The translations under genes and the position numbers were made by a program. From assembly GCA_903845155.1 (NCBI GenBank), contig CAIMWN010000116.1, positions 1-33,920 on the forward strand: DNA of 33,920 bases, written 5' to 3'. The notes under the pieces were generated by a model. The model did not search any database. It was given only the letters and a program-made list of their open reading frames with translations, and was not told where the DNA came from. Of this stretch, positions 25,965 to 33,920 are shown one piece after another (the first letter of the stretch is position 1; each line of letters opens with the position of its first letter). The stretch is from Oligoflexia bacterium. GTDB taxonomy: Bacteria > Bdellovibrionota > UBA1018 > CAIMNF01.

Positions 25965-26608
25965 AATTCAGCCTGAGTAATAGAAGGCAGATCCTGCATC
26001 TTGAGAGCCTTCACTAATTTACCCGCCTTGGATAGATTCATTTTGGTCACCGCACCCATAGCGTTGATTTGAATTTCTATCCCATCAATTTCAAATTGAT
26101 CAAGATAAAACACCTTCCACTTCACGTCACCATTTACGTGCGTCGCCGTAATAAATGTTTTCTTAAAAATATGCTGCAAAAATGAAGCTCTAAATTTAAA
26201 ATCCACTGGGTAAACATCTCGCAGATGAGCAACGTCGAAAACGGGCGGATAGAATTTAGCTTTTAAGAGATCGGTGTCGAGAATGCCATTGAGATTCTCT
26301 TTGGGGATGAATACGGCCTGGCCATTTGCGGGATTAAAATGGTCTTTTTCAGTTCCATTTTCAGCGTATATAAAATTAAGAATGACTTCGTAAACCTCAG
26401 TGGAACTGGGCACTCTTGCGGCATTTTCAGCGTGCTCCAGCAGAATTTCTCCCTTGATGCTTTTTCCGAAAACCGGAGGCAAGGTCACCGTGAGATCGAG
26501 AATTTTCTCTTTCATACTGAAATCACTTTGTTCCAAGGCTGCTGAACAATTCTCTGCGCTTGAAATCATTGCCAACCCAAAAACCACAAACATCAATATT
26601 TTTAACAT
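25961..26608 (-). CDS. exported protein of unknown function
   Basis: 215 residues with a signal peptide (MLKILMFVVFGLAMISS, cleavage near CSA, ~24). The mature part is mixed alpha/beta with no motif I recognise; FYPPVFDVAHLRDVYPVDFK and KWKVFYLDQFEIDGIEIQIN suggest beta strands. Probably periplasmic or secreted. It is convergent with the hemerythrin gene and divergent from the cytochrome lipoprotein over 87 bp. No strong ribosome site precedes the ATG. Confidence 0.75.
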   Translation of the reverse strand: MLKILMFVVFGLAMISSAENCSAALEQSDFSMKEKILDLTVTLPPVFGKSIKGEILLEHAENAARVPSSTEVYEVILNFIYAENGTEKDHFNPANGQAVFIPKENLNGILDTDLLKAKFYPPVFDVAHLRDVYPVDFKFRASFLQHIFKKTFITATHVNGDVKWKVFYLDQFEIDGIEIQINAMGAVTKMNLSKAGKLVKALKMQDLPSITQAEF

Positions 26609-26695
26609 CTACGTACATTGGAACCTGGAAGTCGATCTTTGACAAGAACGCTTTTCTCCTTGAGTTTTTCAAGCAATCGTTCGACGCTAATTCCC

Positions 26696-27031
26696 ATGAA
26701 AACACTAAAAATACGGTTAACCGGGCTTCCAGTGAGCTTTTTTGTTCTTTTTGTTTTAACGTCATGCGGCAGTCGTGAACTAAAAATTCCTATTCATCCC
26801 ACCTACCAGTCTATTCAAGCGATTACGATCAGCCAGAAATGCCTAATGTGCCATGAATCTATTTCAAGCTATGAAGGGTTATTACAAACCGTCCAGCCAG
26901 GTAACCCGGCGGGAAGCGATCTCTACAAACAAATCACCAATGGCAGTATGCCGCAGTGGTCTCCTAAACTTTCGGATGCCGAAATTCAAGCGATTTACAC
27001 CTGGATTTTGAACGGAGCACAAAATGACTAA
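26696..27031 (+). CDS. monoheme c-type cytochrome lipoprotein
   Basis: 111 residues from ATG 26696 (27th codon of the tracked ORF), the only start that gives a signal peptide: MKTLKIRLTGLPVSFFVLFV with lipobox LTSC (Cys24). A heme c site CLMCH lies at 49-53, and Met85 in NGSMPQWSP is the likely sixth ligand. LSDAEIQAIYTWILNGA is the usual C-terminal helix of small class-I-like cytochromes. The ribosome site is weak. It overlaps the next gene by 8 nt, so the two are coupled. Role inferred: electron carrier for the cytochrome-porin fusion downstream. Confidence 0.85.
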   Translation: MKTLKIRLTGLPVSFFVLFVLTSCGSRELKIPIHPTYQSIQAITISQKCLMCHESISSYEGLLQTVQPGNPAGSDLYKQITNGSMPQWSPKLSDAEIQAIYTWILNGAQND

Positions 27032-28118
27032 GCTACTGGTGATTCTTTCTATTTTAGCTTCCTCAACTTCTTTTGCATTTCCGGGAATGATTCGGCATGG
27101 ATATGTAAACTGCACCACTTGCCACGTTTCTCCCTCCGGCGGCGGCATTCTCACTGAATATGGCCATGAACTTTCGGCAGAAGTACTGAGCACCTGGTCT
27201 AAAGATGGTGAAGAAAAATTTCTTTACGGTTCGGTAGCCAAACACCTCTCGAAGGATCTTTTGCTAGGAGGAGACACTCGAGTCATCCAGACCTACCAAG
27301 ACAATCCAATGTTCACTGAAAAACGTTTTTTTCTAATGCAGGCTGATTTGGAAGGAGCTTATAAAATGGGTAAGCTCACCATTGACCTCGAAGCGGGCTA
27401 CCTTGACTCCGACACTTTTCAGTCCCTTCGACATTTCTTCTTATATCAATTCAATGATGTCGATGCGCTTCGCTTGGGTAAATTTAAGAACAATTACGGC
27501 ATCAATACCGACGAACACATGCTCTCCATTAAAAGTAATTTAGGATGGAATGATGAAACGGAAACTTATAATTTGGAGTATTCCCGCTTGACCGGGAAAT
27601 ACAGCATTTTTGCCACGGCCATTTTTGGTGCTCCTGAAAGCATTAGTCAAAAACGCAATCTGACCGTCGGTGAGATTGGTGTAGTTGATCACGGTGGGTC
27701 GCTTCGCGCGTCGTTTTCGGTGGCGGAGAAATATGAATTCGGAGTGAGCTACTTCTACGGTAAGAAAGCATTTGAGGATTGGCGATCGGTTGCAGGCCCC
27801 TTCGTCATTTTGGGATTCACGCCCAACTTCTTTTACATGGGGGAACTTGATTTCCAAGCTCAAAATGGAACCGGGGTTTATGATTACCAAAGACTCACTT
27901 ATGAACCCATACAAGGTCTACAATGTTATGTGACCCAGGAAATAGCTCATCCAAATAATGGTGACACTGCCATGCAACTCTCGCGTTATGGTTTGGGTGT
28001 GCAATTTTTCCCAAGACCGCATAGTGAAATTCATGCTCAGTGGAAATGGGAAGAAGATGTGTATGATGAATCTCAATACCATCCTGTCGCCTCATTACTC
28101 TGGCACTACTATTTGTAA
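27024..28118 (+). CDS. cytochrome-porin fusion protein (CxxCH plus beta-barrel), Cyc2-like architecture
   Basis: 364 residues. Signal peptide (to about SFA, ~18), then a short heme-binding segment GYVNCTTCHVSPSGGG (Cys30, Cys33, His34) and a stretch LTEYGHELSAEVLSTW. From ~65 to the end the sequence alternates like an outer-membrane barrel (FFLMQADLEGAYKMG, KLTIDLEAGYLD, HAQWKWEEDVYD) and ends in WHYYL with terminal aromatics. A single c heme fused to a porin is the layout of Cyc2, the iron oxidase of neutrophilic and acidophilic iron oxidisers, though the sequence may be only distantly related. It follows the cytochrome lipoprotein with an 8-nt overlap and a GGAG site. Transfer of electrons across the outer membrane is inferred. 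Confidence 0.75.
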   Translation: MTKLLVILSILASSTSFAFPGMIRHGYVNCTTCHVSPSGGGILTEYGHELSAEVLSTWSKDGEEKFLYGSVAKHLSKDLLLGGDTRVIQTYQDNPMFTEKRFFLMQADLEGAYKMGKLTIDLEAGYLDSDTFQSLRHFFLYQFNDVDALRLGKFKNNYGINTDEHMLSIKSNLGWNDETETYNLEYSRLTGKYSIFATAIFGAPESISQKRNLTVGEIGVVDHGGSLRASFSVAEKYEFGVSYFYGKKAFEDWRSVAGPFVILGFTPNFFYMGELDFQAQNGTGVYDYQRLTYEPIQGLQCYVTQEIAHPNNGDTAMQLSRYGLGVQFFPRPHSEIHAQWKWEEDVYDESQYHPVASLLWHYYL

Positions 28119-28269
28119 TTTAGCTTACTCACCGCTCTGCGAACGTCATCATTTAATTGCAGTTTATTGTTAACAAAACTTGTTTTGAGTTTTAAACCAA
28201 TACATTTCTAACGCAGCAAAAAAATTCAATTGGACGACTAAATAATAAAAAAACCTGTAAATTTCCAAT

Positions 28270-28299
28270 ATCCACCGTTACGAGGTCCACGCGGTGGAT
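28270..28299. other. perfect 8-bp inverted repeat in the 28338 gene leader
   Basis: ATCCACCG and CGGTGGAT separated by 14 nt, 38 nt before the ATG of the next gene. There is no T-run, so it is not an intrinsic terminator. It could be an operator or a leader hairpin. Confidence 0.4.
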
Positions 28300-28337
28300 G
28301 TTGGAGTTTAAATGCGAGAGGATCTTTCTGGAACTTT

Positions 28338-28838
28338 ATGTCAAACAAAATACGATCGTTTATTGCAATGTTCATGAGTCTAATCGCAGCTAGCTCTTCA
28401 AGCGCTGCACTTCCAAGCGGGCTCTTTACAGGGACTATTTCAAACAACCCCTTGAATGAGCTTTGTCAACTCAATCAAGCAAGTATTGAATTCATCGAAA
28501 CGGGGAATCGTGGAGTAACTGTAAACTGGATCGAACAAGGACTCGACCGGAATACATCGTATTGCGAAAATCGCTTTGATCTTACCCTCACTCCGAGCAG
28601 TACCGCAAATTCCTGGGATGCTAATTTTCTTTGGAATTATAATTTATATTTCGGTAAGGCTACTCTTGCCAATCATGTGCTCACGATTACCGCAAATTAT
28701 AGCGCTAGCACCACTCACTTGAACTTTGAAACTAAACTCACCATTAATCAGAACACGACTTCTCTCGATTACGAACGGAGGATTGAACGTTGGAATGGAC
28801 CTACGCTCATCGCGACTGGGGCACTCTACCAACACTAA
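28338..28838 (+). CDS. small secreted protein of unknown function
   Basis: 166 residues. Signal peptide MSNKIRSFIAMFMSLIAASS, cleavage near SSA (~22). The mature part is rich in Thr, Asn and Ser with alternating beta pattern (LTITANYSAS, NFETKLTINQNTTS) and two cysteines (ELCQL, SYCENR) that may pair. No family recognised. It stands alone, convergent with the peptidase gene 12 nt away, with a short inverted repeat in its leader. Probably periplasmic or exported. Confidence 0.7.
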   Translation: MSNKIRSFIAMFMSLIAASSSSAALPSGLFTGTISNNPLNELCQLNQASIEFIETGNRGVTVNWIEQGLDRNTSYCENRFDLTLTPSSTANSWDANFLWNYNLYFGKATLANHVLTITANYSASTTHLNFETKLTINQNTTSLDYERRIERWNGPTLIATGALYQH

Positions 28839-28850
28839 TTTTTTACAGGT

Positions 28851-30224
28851 TCAATCAAATCCTTCTTCAGCAGCCAAATAAGAAAACACCGCCATTGCGG
28901 CCGCACCCATCGTCAGATCATCTGCCGAAACTACACTCAATTGATCCAGGGCAGAGTGGTGAAAATCGAAATAGTGTTTTGACTCGGGAACAAATTCAAA
29001 CTCGGGTATTCCTGCTTCACCCAGGGCTTCCGTGTCAGTACCCCCACTTTTGGTAGCGAAAAGTTGATCAGCATGCGCCAGTGCAAGACTCGATTGCCAC
29101 AATTTAATTTTATTCATCACAGCTGGTTTCGCATGAATACTAAACCCCCGTGGCGCAAATCCTCCACGATCAGACTCCAATGCACCAATAATCCGCTCGT
29201 GATGGTTACTTAACGCTTTTTTATTATATTGATCAGACCCCACTCCACCAAACTCTTCACTCATATATAATACCACGCGAATAGTACGCTTTGGCCTGAT
29301 TTTTAAATGTCTGAGCGCACGAATGACTTCAAGACTTTGGACCACACCTGCACCATCGTCATGATCACCAGGCCCTAAATCCCAACTATCCAAATGTCCG
29401 CCCACGATGAAAATATCTTCTGGAAAAGTACTTCCGGTAATTTCACCTACCACATTATGTGACTGCGTTTCGGTGATTTCACTTCCACTGAGTTCAAGCT
29501 TCAAATGCAGACTCGGATTTTTCTTTAGTAAATCCGATAGCACATTGGCTGCATGAGTGCTTAATGCGCCCGCAGGAATTTTCTCATATTGGTCTTGGTA
29601 GTGCATCATCCCCGTATGAGGATGATCATCATCGGGTAGACTGGAGAGTGATCGAAGGAGAGTCGCGATCGCCCCAAATTTCGAAGCAGCCGACGCTCCC
29701 TCACTCCGCAGGGAAAAAATATTGCTATACGCTTCGAAGCTATCTTTCAAGCTTGCGTCCATAGGCTGATTATAAAAAACAATTTTTCCTTTTAATGATT
29801 TGCCGAGCTTTTCCACCTCCTTTAAACTGTGAACTTCAACCACTGCCCCTTCCACACCGCCTGGGATGGTCCCCTTGCTCCCACCTAAAGCAGTAACTTT
29901 TAAATCATATCTTTGAGTCGCTAGCACTACGGTCGCCTTTTCCAATTTTCCTCGCGTCCATTTTGGCACTGTGCAAGGATCGAGCGTTACTCGATCAAAT
30001 CCGTACGATTCCATTTTTTTCTTAGCCCATTGAACAGCGCGTTCTGCTTCACTTGACCCACTGATTCGAGCACCAATAGCATCGAGTAAGGTCAGATTGG
30101 GAAACACTTGTTTCGCGTGAATTACTTCATTCACGATTAACTTCGGCGCTTCTTCCAGGGTTGTAGCAAATACTGTTGCAGACATAAAAACGGTCAGTAC
30201 CATAATCAAGTTCATATTTTTCAT
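28851..30224 (-). CDS. secreted M28 metallopeptidase (carboxypeptidase Q-like)
   Basis: 457 residues from ATG 30224 (codon 26 of the tracked ORF), giving a signal peptide that ends near FAT (~21). A PA-like insert (~90-250, with LKGKIVFYNQPM) precedes the peptidase core. Two-zinc motifs: GGHLDSWDLGPGDHDDGAGV, then YMSEEFGG (catalytic Glu and zinc Glu), LESDRGG and FDFHHSALDQ. Vertebrate carboxypeptidase Q and bacterial M28 homologues share these (SGHLDSWD..., DDGGG). It should cut dipeptides or C-/N-terminal residues in the periplasm or medium, useful for peptide scavenging. Alone on its strand, divergent from the 30485 gene. Confidence 0.92.
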   Translation of the reverse strand: MKNMNLIMVLTVFMSATVFATTLEEAPKLIVNEVIHAKQVFPNLTLLDAIGARISGSSEAERAVQWAKKKMESYGFDRVTLDPCTVPKWTRGKLEKATVVLATQRYDLKVTALGGSKGTIPGGVEGAVVEVHSLKEVEKLGKSLKGKIVFYNQPMDASLKDSFEAYSNIFSLRSEGASAASKFGAIATLLRSLSSLPDDDHPHTGMMHYQDQYEKIPAGALSTHAANVLSDLLKKNPSLHLKLELSGSEITETQSHNVVGEITGSTFPEDIFIVGGHLDSWDLGPGDHDDGAGVVQSLEVIRALRHLKIRPKRTIRVVLYMSEEFGGVGSDQYNKKALSNHHERIIGALESDRGGFAPRGFSIHAKPAVMNKIKLWQSSLALAHADQLFATKSGGTDTEALGEAGIPEFEFVPESKHYFDFHHSALDQLSVVSADDLTMGAAAMAVFSYLAAEEGFD

Positions 30225-30424
30225 TCTAGCTTTATTTTGACGCAAAAAACGAAAATAAAATCTGTCTTTATGAGCGGTTTCCCCTTTTGCCCCGATCAAA
30301 TACTCTAAATGGAACGCTCCGCTCTACCTTACTCACCCACAGCCCATAAAACTCAGCACTGCTCGCAAATCGCTTGGCATTACCGTTGCTATATAAGGAA
30401 GAAATATAATCAGGGCTTTGCGGG

Positions 30425-30456
30425 TAGCACCCGAGAAGTCATCACCGCAGGTGCTA
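30425..30456 (+). other. leader inverted repeat before the 30485 gene
   Basis: TAGCACC and GGTGCTA (7 bp) separated by 18 nt, 16 nt before the AAAGGAG ribosome site. No known riboswitch consensus could be matched. Possible leader hairpin. Confidence 0.35.
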
Positions 30457-30484
30457 TGGAGCACGATGCGCAAAGGAGCTTCAT

Positions 30485-31156
30485 ATGAAAGATAAAAAAA
30501 CTTTGGGTCTATTACTAACCGTGTCACTTTTCTCCCTTCCGGGTTTTGCACTCGCTCAATCTGCTACGAATCAATCGGTAGGGATGAATACTTATGAAAA
30601 GGAACAAACACTCAAGGATGAAATCATTGGGTTTAGTCCCCAAGTGGGCGTATTGAATTATACTGGCATGAATGGCTCAAAACAAAGTCGTGCGCTCACG
30701 GGTTTTGGCGTAGACTTTAATATCTCGCCACTTCTCAGTGAATCGGCAAAAGATTATTTCTTAGGAGTTTCAGTAGGTGCCTTCTATTCCCATATGGGGG
30801 CATCAAACTCAAATTTATTTGGAGCAAATCCGGATACAATGCCTGACACTGGAGGCGCAAATTTATTATTACTTCCGGCAGATGTAAAACTGGGAGTGAA
30901 CATCACTCCCTCATTCCGCACTTCCATCCGTGCGGGCGGAAATGTAATTTACCGCAGTCTTGCGAATTCTGCATATTTGGACTCAGGCACCGCTTCAAAC
31001 AGCTCACTTTGGAGATTGTATCCCAACGCAGGAGTTGATCTGGAATGGCAAGTAAGTAAATACATCAGTCTGATTGCCCGTCCTGACTTGACCTTCACTA
31101 CTGGCGACAAAATGTTCACTGCCACCCTAGGCGCAACCATTATTCCTTCCATCTAA
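30485..31156 (+). CDS. predicted outer-membrane beta-barrel protein
   Basis: 223 residues. Signal peptide ends at ALAQ (~25). The mature part alternates as barrel strands (FLGVSVGAFYSHMG, DVKLGVNITPSFRTSIRAGG, ISLIARPDLTFTTG, ATLGATIIP), a layout of about eight strands. No named family. Very good AAAGGAG site 6 nt from the ATG, a leader inverted repeat and a strong terminator directly after the gene suggest an abundant, monocistronic product. Confidence 0.7.
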   Translation: MKDKKTLGLLLTVSLFSLPGFALAQSATNQSVGMNTYEKEQTLKDEIIGFSPQVGVLNYTGMNGSKQSRALTGFGVDFNISPLLSESAKDYFLGVSVGAFYSHMGASNSNLFGANPDTMPDTGGANLLLLPADVKLGVNITPSFRTSIRAGGNVIYRSLANSAYLDSGTASNSSLWRLYPNAGVDLEWQVSKYISLIARPDLTFTTGDKMFTATLGATIIPSI

Positions 31157-31179
31157 TCACCAACCACTCACCCACACCT

Positions 31180-31212
31180 GCAGGCTCCATTTAAAGTGGA
31201 GCCTGCTTTTTT
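31180..31212 (+). terminator. Rho-independent terminator after the 30485 gene
   Basis: A perfect 10-bp stem (GCAGGCTCCA / TGGAGCCTGC), a 7-nt loop (TTTAAAG) and six T residues. It starts 24 nt after the stop codon. Confidence 0.95.
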
Positions 31213-31258
31213 CATTCAAACTGAGTCAAATCTCACTGAAACATGCTAACCTCTAGTT

Positions 31259-32452
31259 ATGACAAAGCAAGCTCAAGCAATTCGTGACGTTCAAGACTTC
31301 GGCGAAGAAGGTGGCGTAGTTCCCGTCATTGATATCGCATCTACTTCTACTTTTTTAGATCCGCTCGACATGGAGAAAACTTTTCATGGTGACCTCCAAG
31401 GTTGCTATCTCTACAGTAGACATTCGAATCCAACCGTAAATGCATTTGGAAGAAAATTTGCAGCGCTCGAAAACATGGAGGCGGCGCTTGGCGTTTCGAG
31501 CGGAATGGCCGCAATTGCTTCGAGCATCGAACAACTCGTTCCTCACGGTGGACATATTGTTTCTTCTCGAACTGTTTATGGCGGAACGTACGCTTTTTTC
31601 AAAAACGTGCTCCCCAAAAGAGGCGTTCGAGTTACCTTTGTAGATACCGATGACTTAAGAGCTGTTGAAAATGCCATCGAGCCCAATACTAAAATCATTT
31701 TCACAGAGACACTCAGTAATCCTCTCCTCAGGATCGCGCCCTTAAAAGAACTAAGTGACTTGAAGAAAAAATATGGCCTACAACTGGTAGTCGACAATAC
31801 CTTCACTCCACTCATTATCTCACCTGCTGATTTCGGAGCCGATGTGGTCATCCACTCTTGCACAAAATACATTTCTGGCTCAAGCGACATGATTGCGGGA
31901 GTGGTCACTGGAAGCAAAGACTTCATTCAGAGCCTCATTGATGTGAATTCCGGAGTGGTGATGCTCACTGGTCCAGTCATGGACGCAAAAATTGCCCATG
32001 AACTTTATTTAAGGCTCGACCACCTTCCCATCCGAATGGCAGCCCATTCGAAATCTGCCGCCTTTCTTGCCACTCGAATGGAGGACTTAGGCATACCCGT
32101 TATTTATCCCGGCCTAAAATCGCACGAACACCACACACTGATGAGCTCAATGATGAACGAAGGGTACGGGCATGGAGGAATGATCGCGATCGATTGCCTT
32201 ACCTCCACTCAGGCAATGAATCTTGCCTCTCAACTCCAAAAGGTGCGATTTGGCCTTTATGCTGTTTCTTTAGGATTTTCGCGGACCTTGATGAGTTGCC
32301 CTTCCGTCAGCACTTCGAGCGAAATCCCGGCCGATGAGCAAAAGGAAATGCACCTTTCTCCCGGCCTCCTTCGCCTAAGCGTGGGCTATACCGGTGACGA
32401 CGAAGTCCTTTGGCGACGATTCAAGGATTGCTACCAGCAACTTTTAAAGTAA
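31259..32452 (+). CDS. Cys/Met-metabolism PLP-dependent enzyme (trans-sulfuration family)
   Basis: 397 residues, the usual size. Key residues in order: Tyr52/Arg54 in YSRHSNPT (phosphate contacts), Tyr107 in VYGGT (stacks on PLP), Asp179 in VVDNTF (pyridine N) and Lys203 in HSCTKYISG (Schiff base). The family includes cystathionine gamma-synthase, gamma-lyase, methionine gamma-lyase and O-acetylhomoserine sulfhydrylase. The residue two after Tyr107 is Gly109, where methionine gamma-lyases have Cys, so that activity is less likely. The exact reaction is not decided. No strong ribosome site; it follows a terminator, so it has its own promoter. Confidence 0.9.
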   Translation: MTKQAQAIRDVQDFGEEGGVVPVIDIASTSTFLDPLDMEKTFHGDLQGCYLYSRHSNPTVNAFGRKFAALENMEAALGVSSGMAAIASSIEQLVPHGGHIVSSRTVYGGTYAFFKNVLPKRGVRVTFVDTDDLRAVENAIEPNTKIIFTETLSNPLLRIAPLKELSDLKKKYGLQLVVDNTFTPLIISPADFGADVVIHSCTKYISGSSDMIAGVVTGSKDFIQSLIDVNSGVVMLTGPVMDAKIAHELYLRLDHLPIRMAAHSKSAAFLATRMEDLGIPVIYPGLKSHEHHTLMSSMMNEGYGHGGMIAIDCLTSTQAMNLASQLQKVRFGLYAVSLGFSRTLMSCPSVSTSSEIPADEQKEMHLSPGLLRLSVGYTGDDEVLWRRFKDCYQQLLK

Positions 32453-32519
32453 TCATTGAAGTATTTGTTAAACTAAATATGTTGATAAATGAAAATGTAC
32501 GTGCTAACATCCGCTTGAA

Positions 32520-33392
32520 ATGCGCTTACTGAACATCCTATTACTACTGGTCCTGATAGCCCCGCCAGCTCACGCCTCTAATGGCGACCGAATTGATATT
32601 ACGCAAGCACCTTGGCAAGTTTCCGTGCAAGCATTAGGCTGGCTTCGACCCGACGGCTCTATCGTACCGAGTTTCCACGGTTGTGGCGGAAGCATCATAG
32701 GCACCCGTTGGATCGTCACCGCCGCACATTGCTTAGAGTGGATGAACTTAAAAGCGCCACCGTATAAACAGATTCGTGTAGCGGCAGGTGCAAGCATCCT
32801 ATCGGACCTCACGCAACTTCCCCTCGTAGAGAGGGTCTACCTACATCCAAAATACTTTCATAAAGAACACTACGTTTTTCCTAAACACAAATTCCTTTTC
32901 CTATATGAGGAATTCGACAACGATATTGCACTCATCGAACTCAGTAAGGATATAATTTTCGGCGACACCATTCAAGCCATCGCACTCGATGGAGCAGAAC
33001 TAAAAGAAAACGACGCGCTCTTTTTCAGCGGCTGGAGCATGCAAAAAGCTAATGACGAAGAAGTGGATCCAAATCTCAGAGGATTTTCCATTCCCTACCA
33101 CAGTAATAATAATCTGATTGAGATGATGAAGGAAAAAGAGCCCTTGATGTCAGATCAACTCACCCATCCCGATACCTTAGGAATATACAGCACGTTTAAA
33201 GGCTGTCCGGGTGATAGCGGCGGTCCGGTGGTTCGTTTACCTCAACACTCCGCAAATGCAGAAGTGCCAGTTTTAGTGGGAATTCCGCGCACCGGAACTG
33301 CAGATTGTAGCAATGATGGCGAGCTGAGTGTGACCACCAATACCCGCGTATCCATGTTTCGTACGTGGATTAAAGAAGTCACTGGCATATAA
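32520..33392 (+). CDS. secreted trypsin-like serine protease (S1A) with atypical S1 residue
   Basis: 290 residues. Signal peptide to about AHA (~19). A short propeptide ends at Arg24, with the mature chain IDITQAPWQVSV in place of the usual IVGG. The triad is intact: His70 (TAAHC), Asp135 (DNDIALIEL) and Ser233 (GDSGGP). The Cys55-Cys71 pair and Cys229 are in place. The residue six before the catalytic Ser, at chymotrypsin position 189, is Lys227; trypsin has Asp there. This would favour substrates with acidic or polar P1. It lies after the PLP gene by 67 bp. Likely an extracellular protease. Confidence 0.93.
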   Translation: MRLLNILLLLVLIAPPAHASNGDRIDITQAPWQVSVQALGWLRPDGSIVPSFHGCGGSIIGTRWIVTAAHCLEWMNLKAPPYKQIRVAAGASILSDLTQLPLVERVYLHPKYFHKEHYVFPKHKFLFLYEEFDNDIALIELSKDIIFGDTIQAIALDGAELKENDALFFSGWSMQKANDEEVDPNLRGFSIPYHSNNNLIEMMKEKEPLMSDQLTHPDTLGIYSTFKGCPGDSGGPVVRLPQHSANAEVPVLVGIPRTGTADCSNDGELSVTTNTRVSMFRTWIKEVTGI

Positions 33393-33449
33393 GCCATAGC
33401 ATCCGCCTAGCAAACTCCATCTTTATTAAATTAATTTAATTTAAAAACA

Positions 33450-33478
33450 TTGACTCCACTATCTCGCTTTGTTACGTT
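33450..33478 (+). promoter_or_regulatory. candidate promoter for the right-edge gene
   Basis: TTGACT (-35) and TACGTT (a weak -10) at 17-bp spacing, just after an AT-rich tract that includes the palindrome TTAAATTAATTTAA (33426-33439), which may act as an UP element. Confidence 0.35.
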
Positions 33479-33498
33479 GCGCGCGACTGGAGAGAGTC

Positions 33499-33920
33499 AT
33501 GAAGAGAGAAAAGACCTATATAGCTTTAATGCTAATGAGCTACGTGCCGCTATTTCAAACTACCATAGTGCGCGCTGACCAATTTGATATCATGGTGACG
33601 AGCGCCCATGGAGGAGATTTGATTCAGGCGAAGAACTGTGTCGACTATACGATGTGTGGAAAAACTTCCACTTCGCTTGCTTTATCCTATCCAGAAAATC
33701 GCTTTCATACTTATGTCTCCATGGACTCGACAGAAGAGCTTCAGTTGACACTGAATTCCTGTCATTTTCGCCGCCATGGCCTGAATGTTACTATTTTCAA
33801 TACCACTACGCATCAGATGATTCCCTATACCGACTATTTCCCGAATTTCATGGACTACCGCACTTTACTGCCTGAAGTTTTTCTAAGAAATCTTACTCCG
33901 GCTGAGAAGAAAAATAAGTA
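33499..33920 (+). CDS. exported protein of unknown function, partial at right edge
   Basis: Absent from the ORF track because it stays open to the window end (140 codons plus 2 nt). Starts at ATG 33499 behind GGAGAGAG. The N-terminus (MKREKTYIALMLMSYVPLFQ) is a signal peptide, cleavage near VRA (~26). The mature start is DQFDIMVTSAHGGDLIQ, then three cysteines (KNCVD, TMCGK, NSCHF). No family recognised. The last codons are Lys/Asn-rich and the final TA may begin a stop. The + ORF 33654-33875 is in another frame and is a shadow. Confidence 0.7.
   Translation, partial: MKREKTYIALMLMSYVPLFQTTIVRADQFDIMVTSAHGGDLIQAKNCVDYTMCGKTSTSLALSYPENRFHTYVSMDSTEELQLTLNSCHFRRHGLNVTIFNTTTHQMIPYTDYFPNFMDYRTLLPEVFLRNLTPAEKKNK

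Noticed and set aside
30425-30484. Riboswitch in the leader of the 30485 gene
   Set aside because: No match to the riboswitch consensus sequences I could compare from memory, and the gene is a barrel protein rather than a typical target.

Overview
This window looks like a chromosomal segment of a Gram-negative, diderm bacterium with moderate GC. Outer-membrane lipoproteins, Pal, beta-barrels, a MotAB-type stator, AhpCF/OxyR and several secreted proteins fit the Proteobacteria sensu lato. Giant lipoproteins built from choice-of-anchor-D-like repeats, trypsin-like proteases and a DUF3014 gene suggest a Bdellovibrionota/Oligoflexia or deltaproteobacterial relative. That placement is inference. 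No mobile element, CRISPR, tRNA or rRNA was seen.

Left third (1-11763, all minus strand): a tight operon of at least seven genes that runs off the left edge. In transcription order it encodes a secreted TPR protein, a MotA-like and a MotB-like stator protein, a membrane protein that looks like a FliF-type periplasmic part joined to a FliG-like cytoplasmic part, a small predicted outer-membrane barrel, a ~2,377-residue lipoprotein with 14 Ig-like domains, two FN3-like segments and an FGE/C-lectin-like C-terminus, and a second Ig-like (Big_1) lipoprotein missing from the ORF track. Adjacent genes overlap or lie 2 nt apart. Upstream are three copies of a 16-bp palindrome with start-to-start spacings of 42 and 63 bp (4 and 6 helical turns). 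This set, an ion-driven stator plus a rotor-like protein plus a giant surface lipoprotein, is the best candidate for an undescribed system, perhaps a powered adhesin or surface-motility machine.

Middle (12074-17447): a second minus-strand operon (LysR regulator, small lipoprotein, DUF3014, Pal, CLC transporter). The DUF3014 gene has a possible frameshift at an A7 run. A secreted beta-propeller protein is divergent from the LysR gene. A diverged 35-bp copy of sequence from the motor operon's upstream region recurs at 17483-17517, before a PAS sensor histidine kinase.

19837-23063 is an oxidative-stress module: ahpC-ahpF divergent from oxyR, with an OxyR-like operator between them. Then come a receiver-only response regulator followed 6 nt later by a UPF0324/YeiH-type transporter, an XRE regulator with a PAS-like C-terminus, and a hemerythrin-like protein.

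26696-28118 holds a monoheme cytochrome lipoprotein overlapping a gene for a CxxCH-plus-barrel fusion of Cyc2-like architecture, a second system of interest. The right end carries secreted and metabolic genes: a small exported protein, an M28 peptidase resembling carboxypeptidase Q, an outer-membrane-like protein with a strong terminator, a Cys/Met-metabolism PLP enzyme, a trypsin-like protease with an unusual S1 residue, and a partial secreted protein cut by the window edge.
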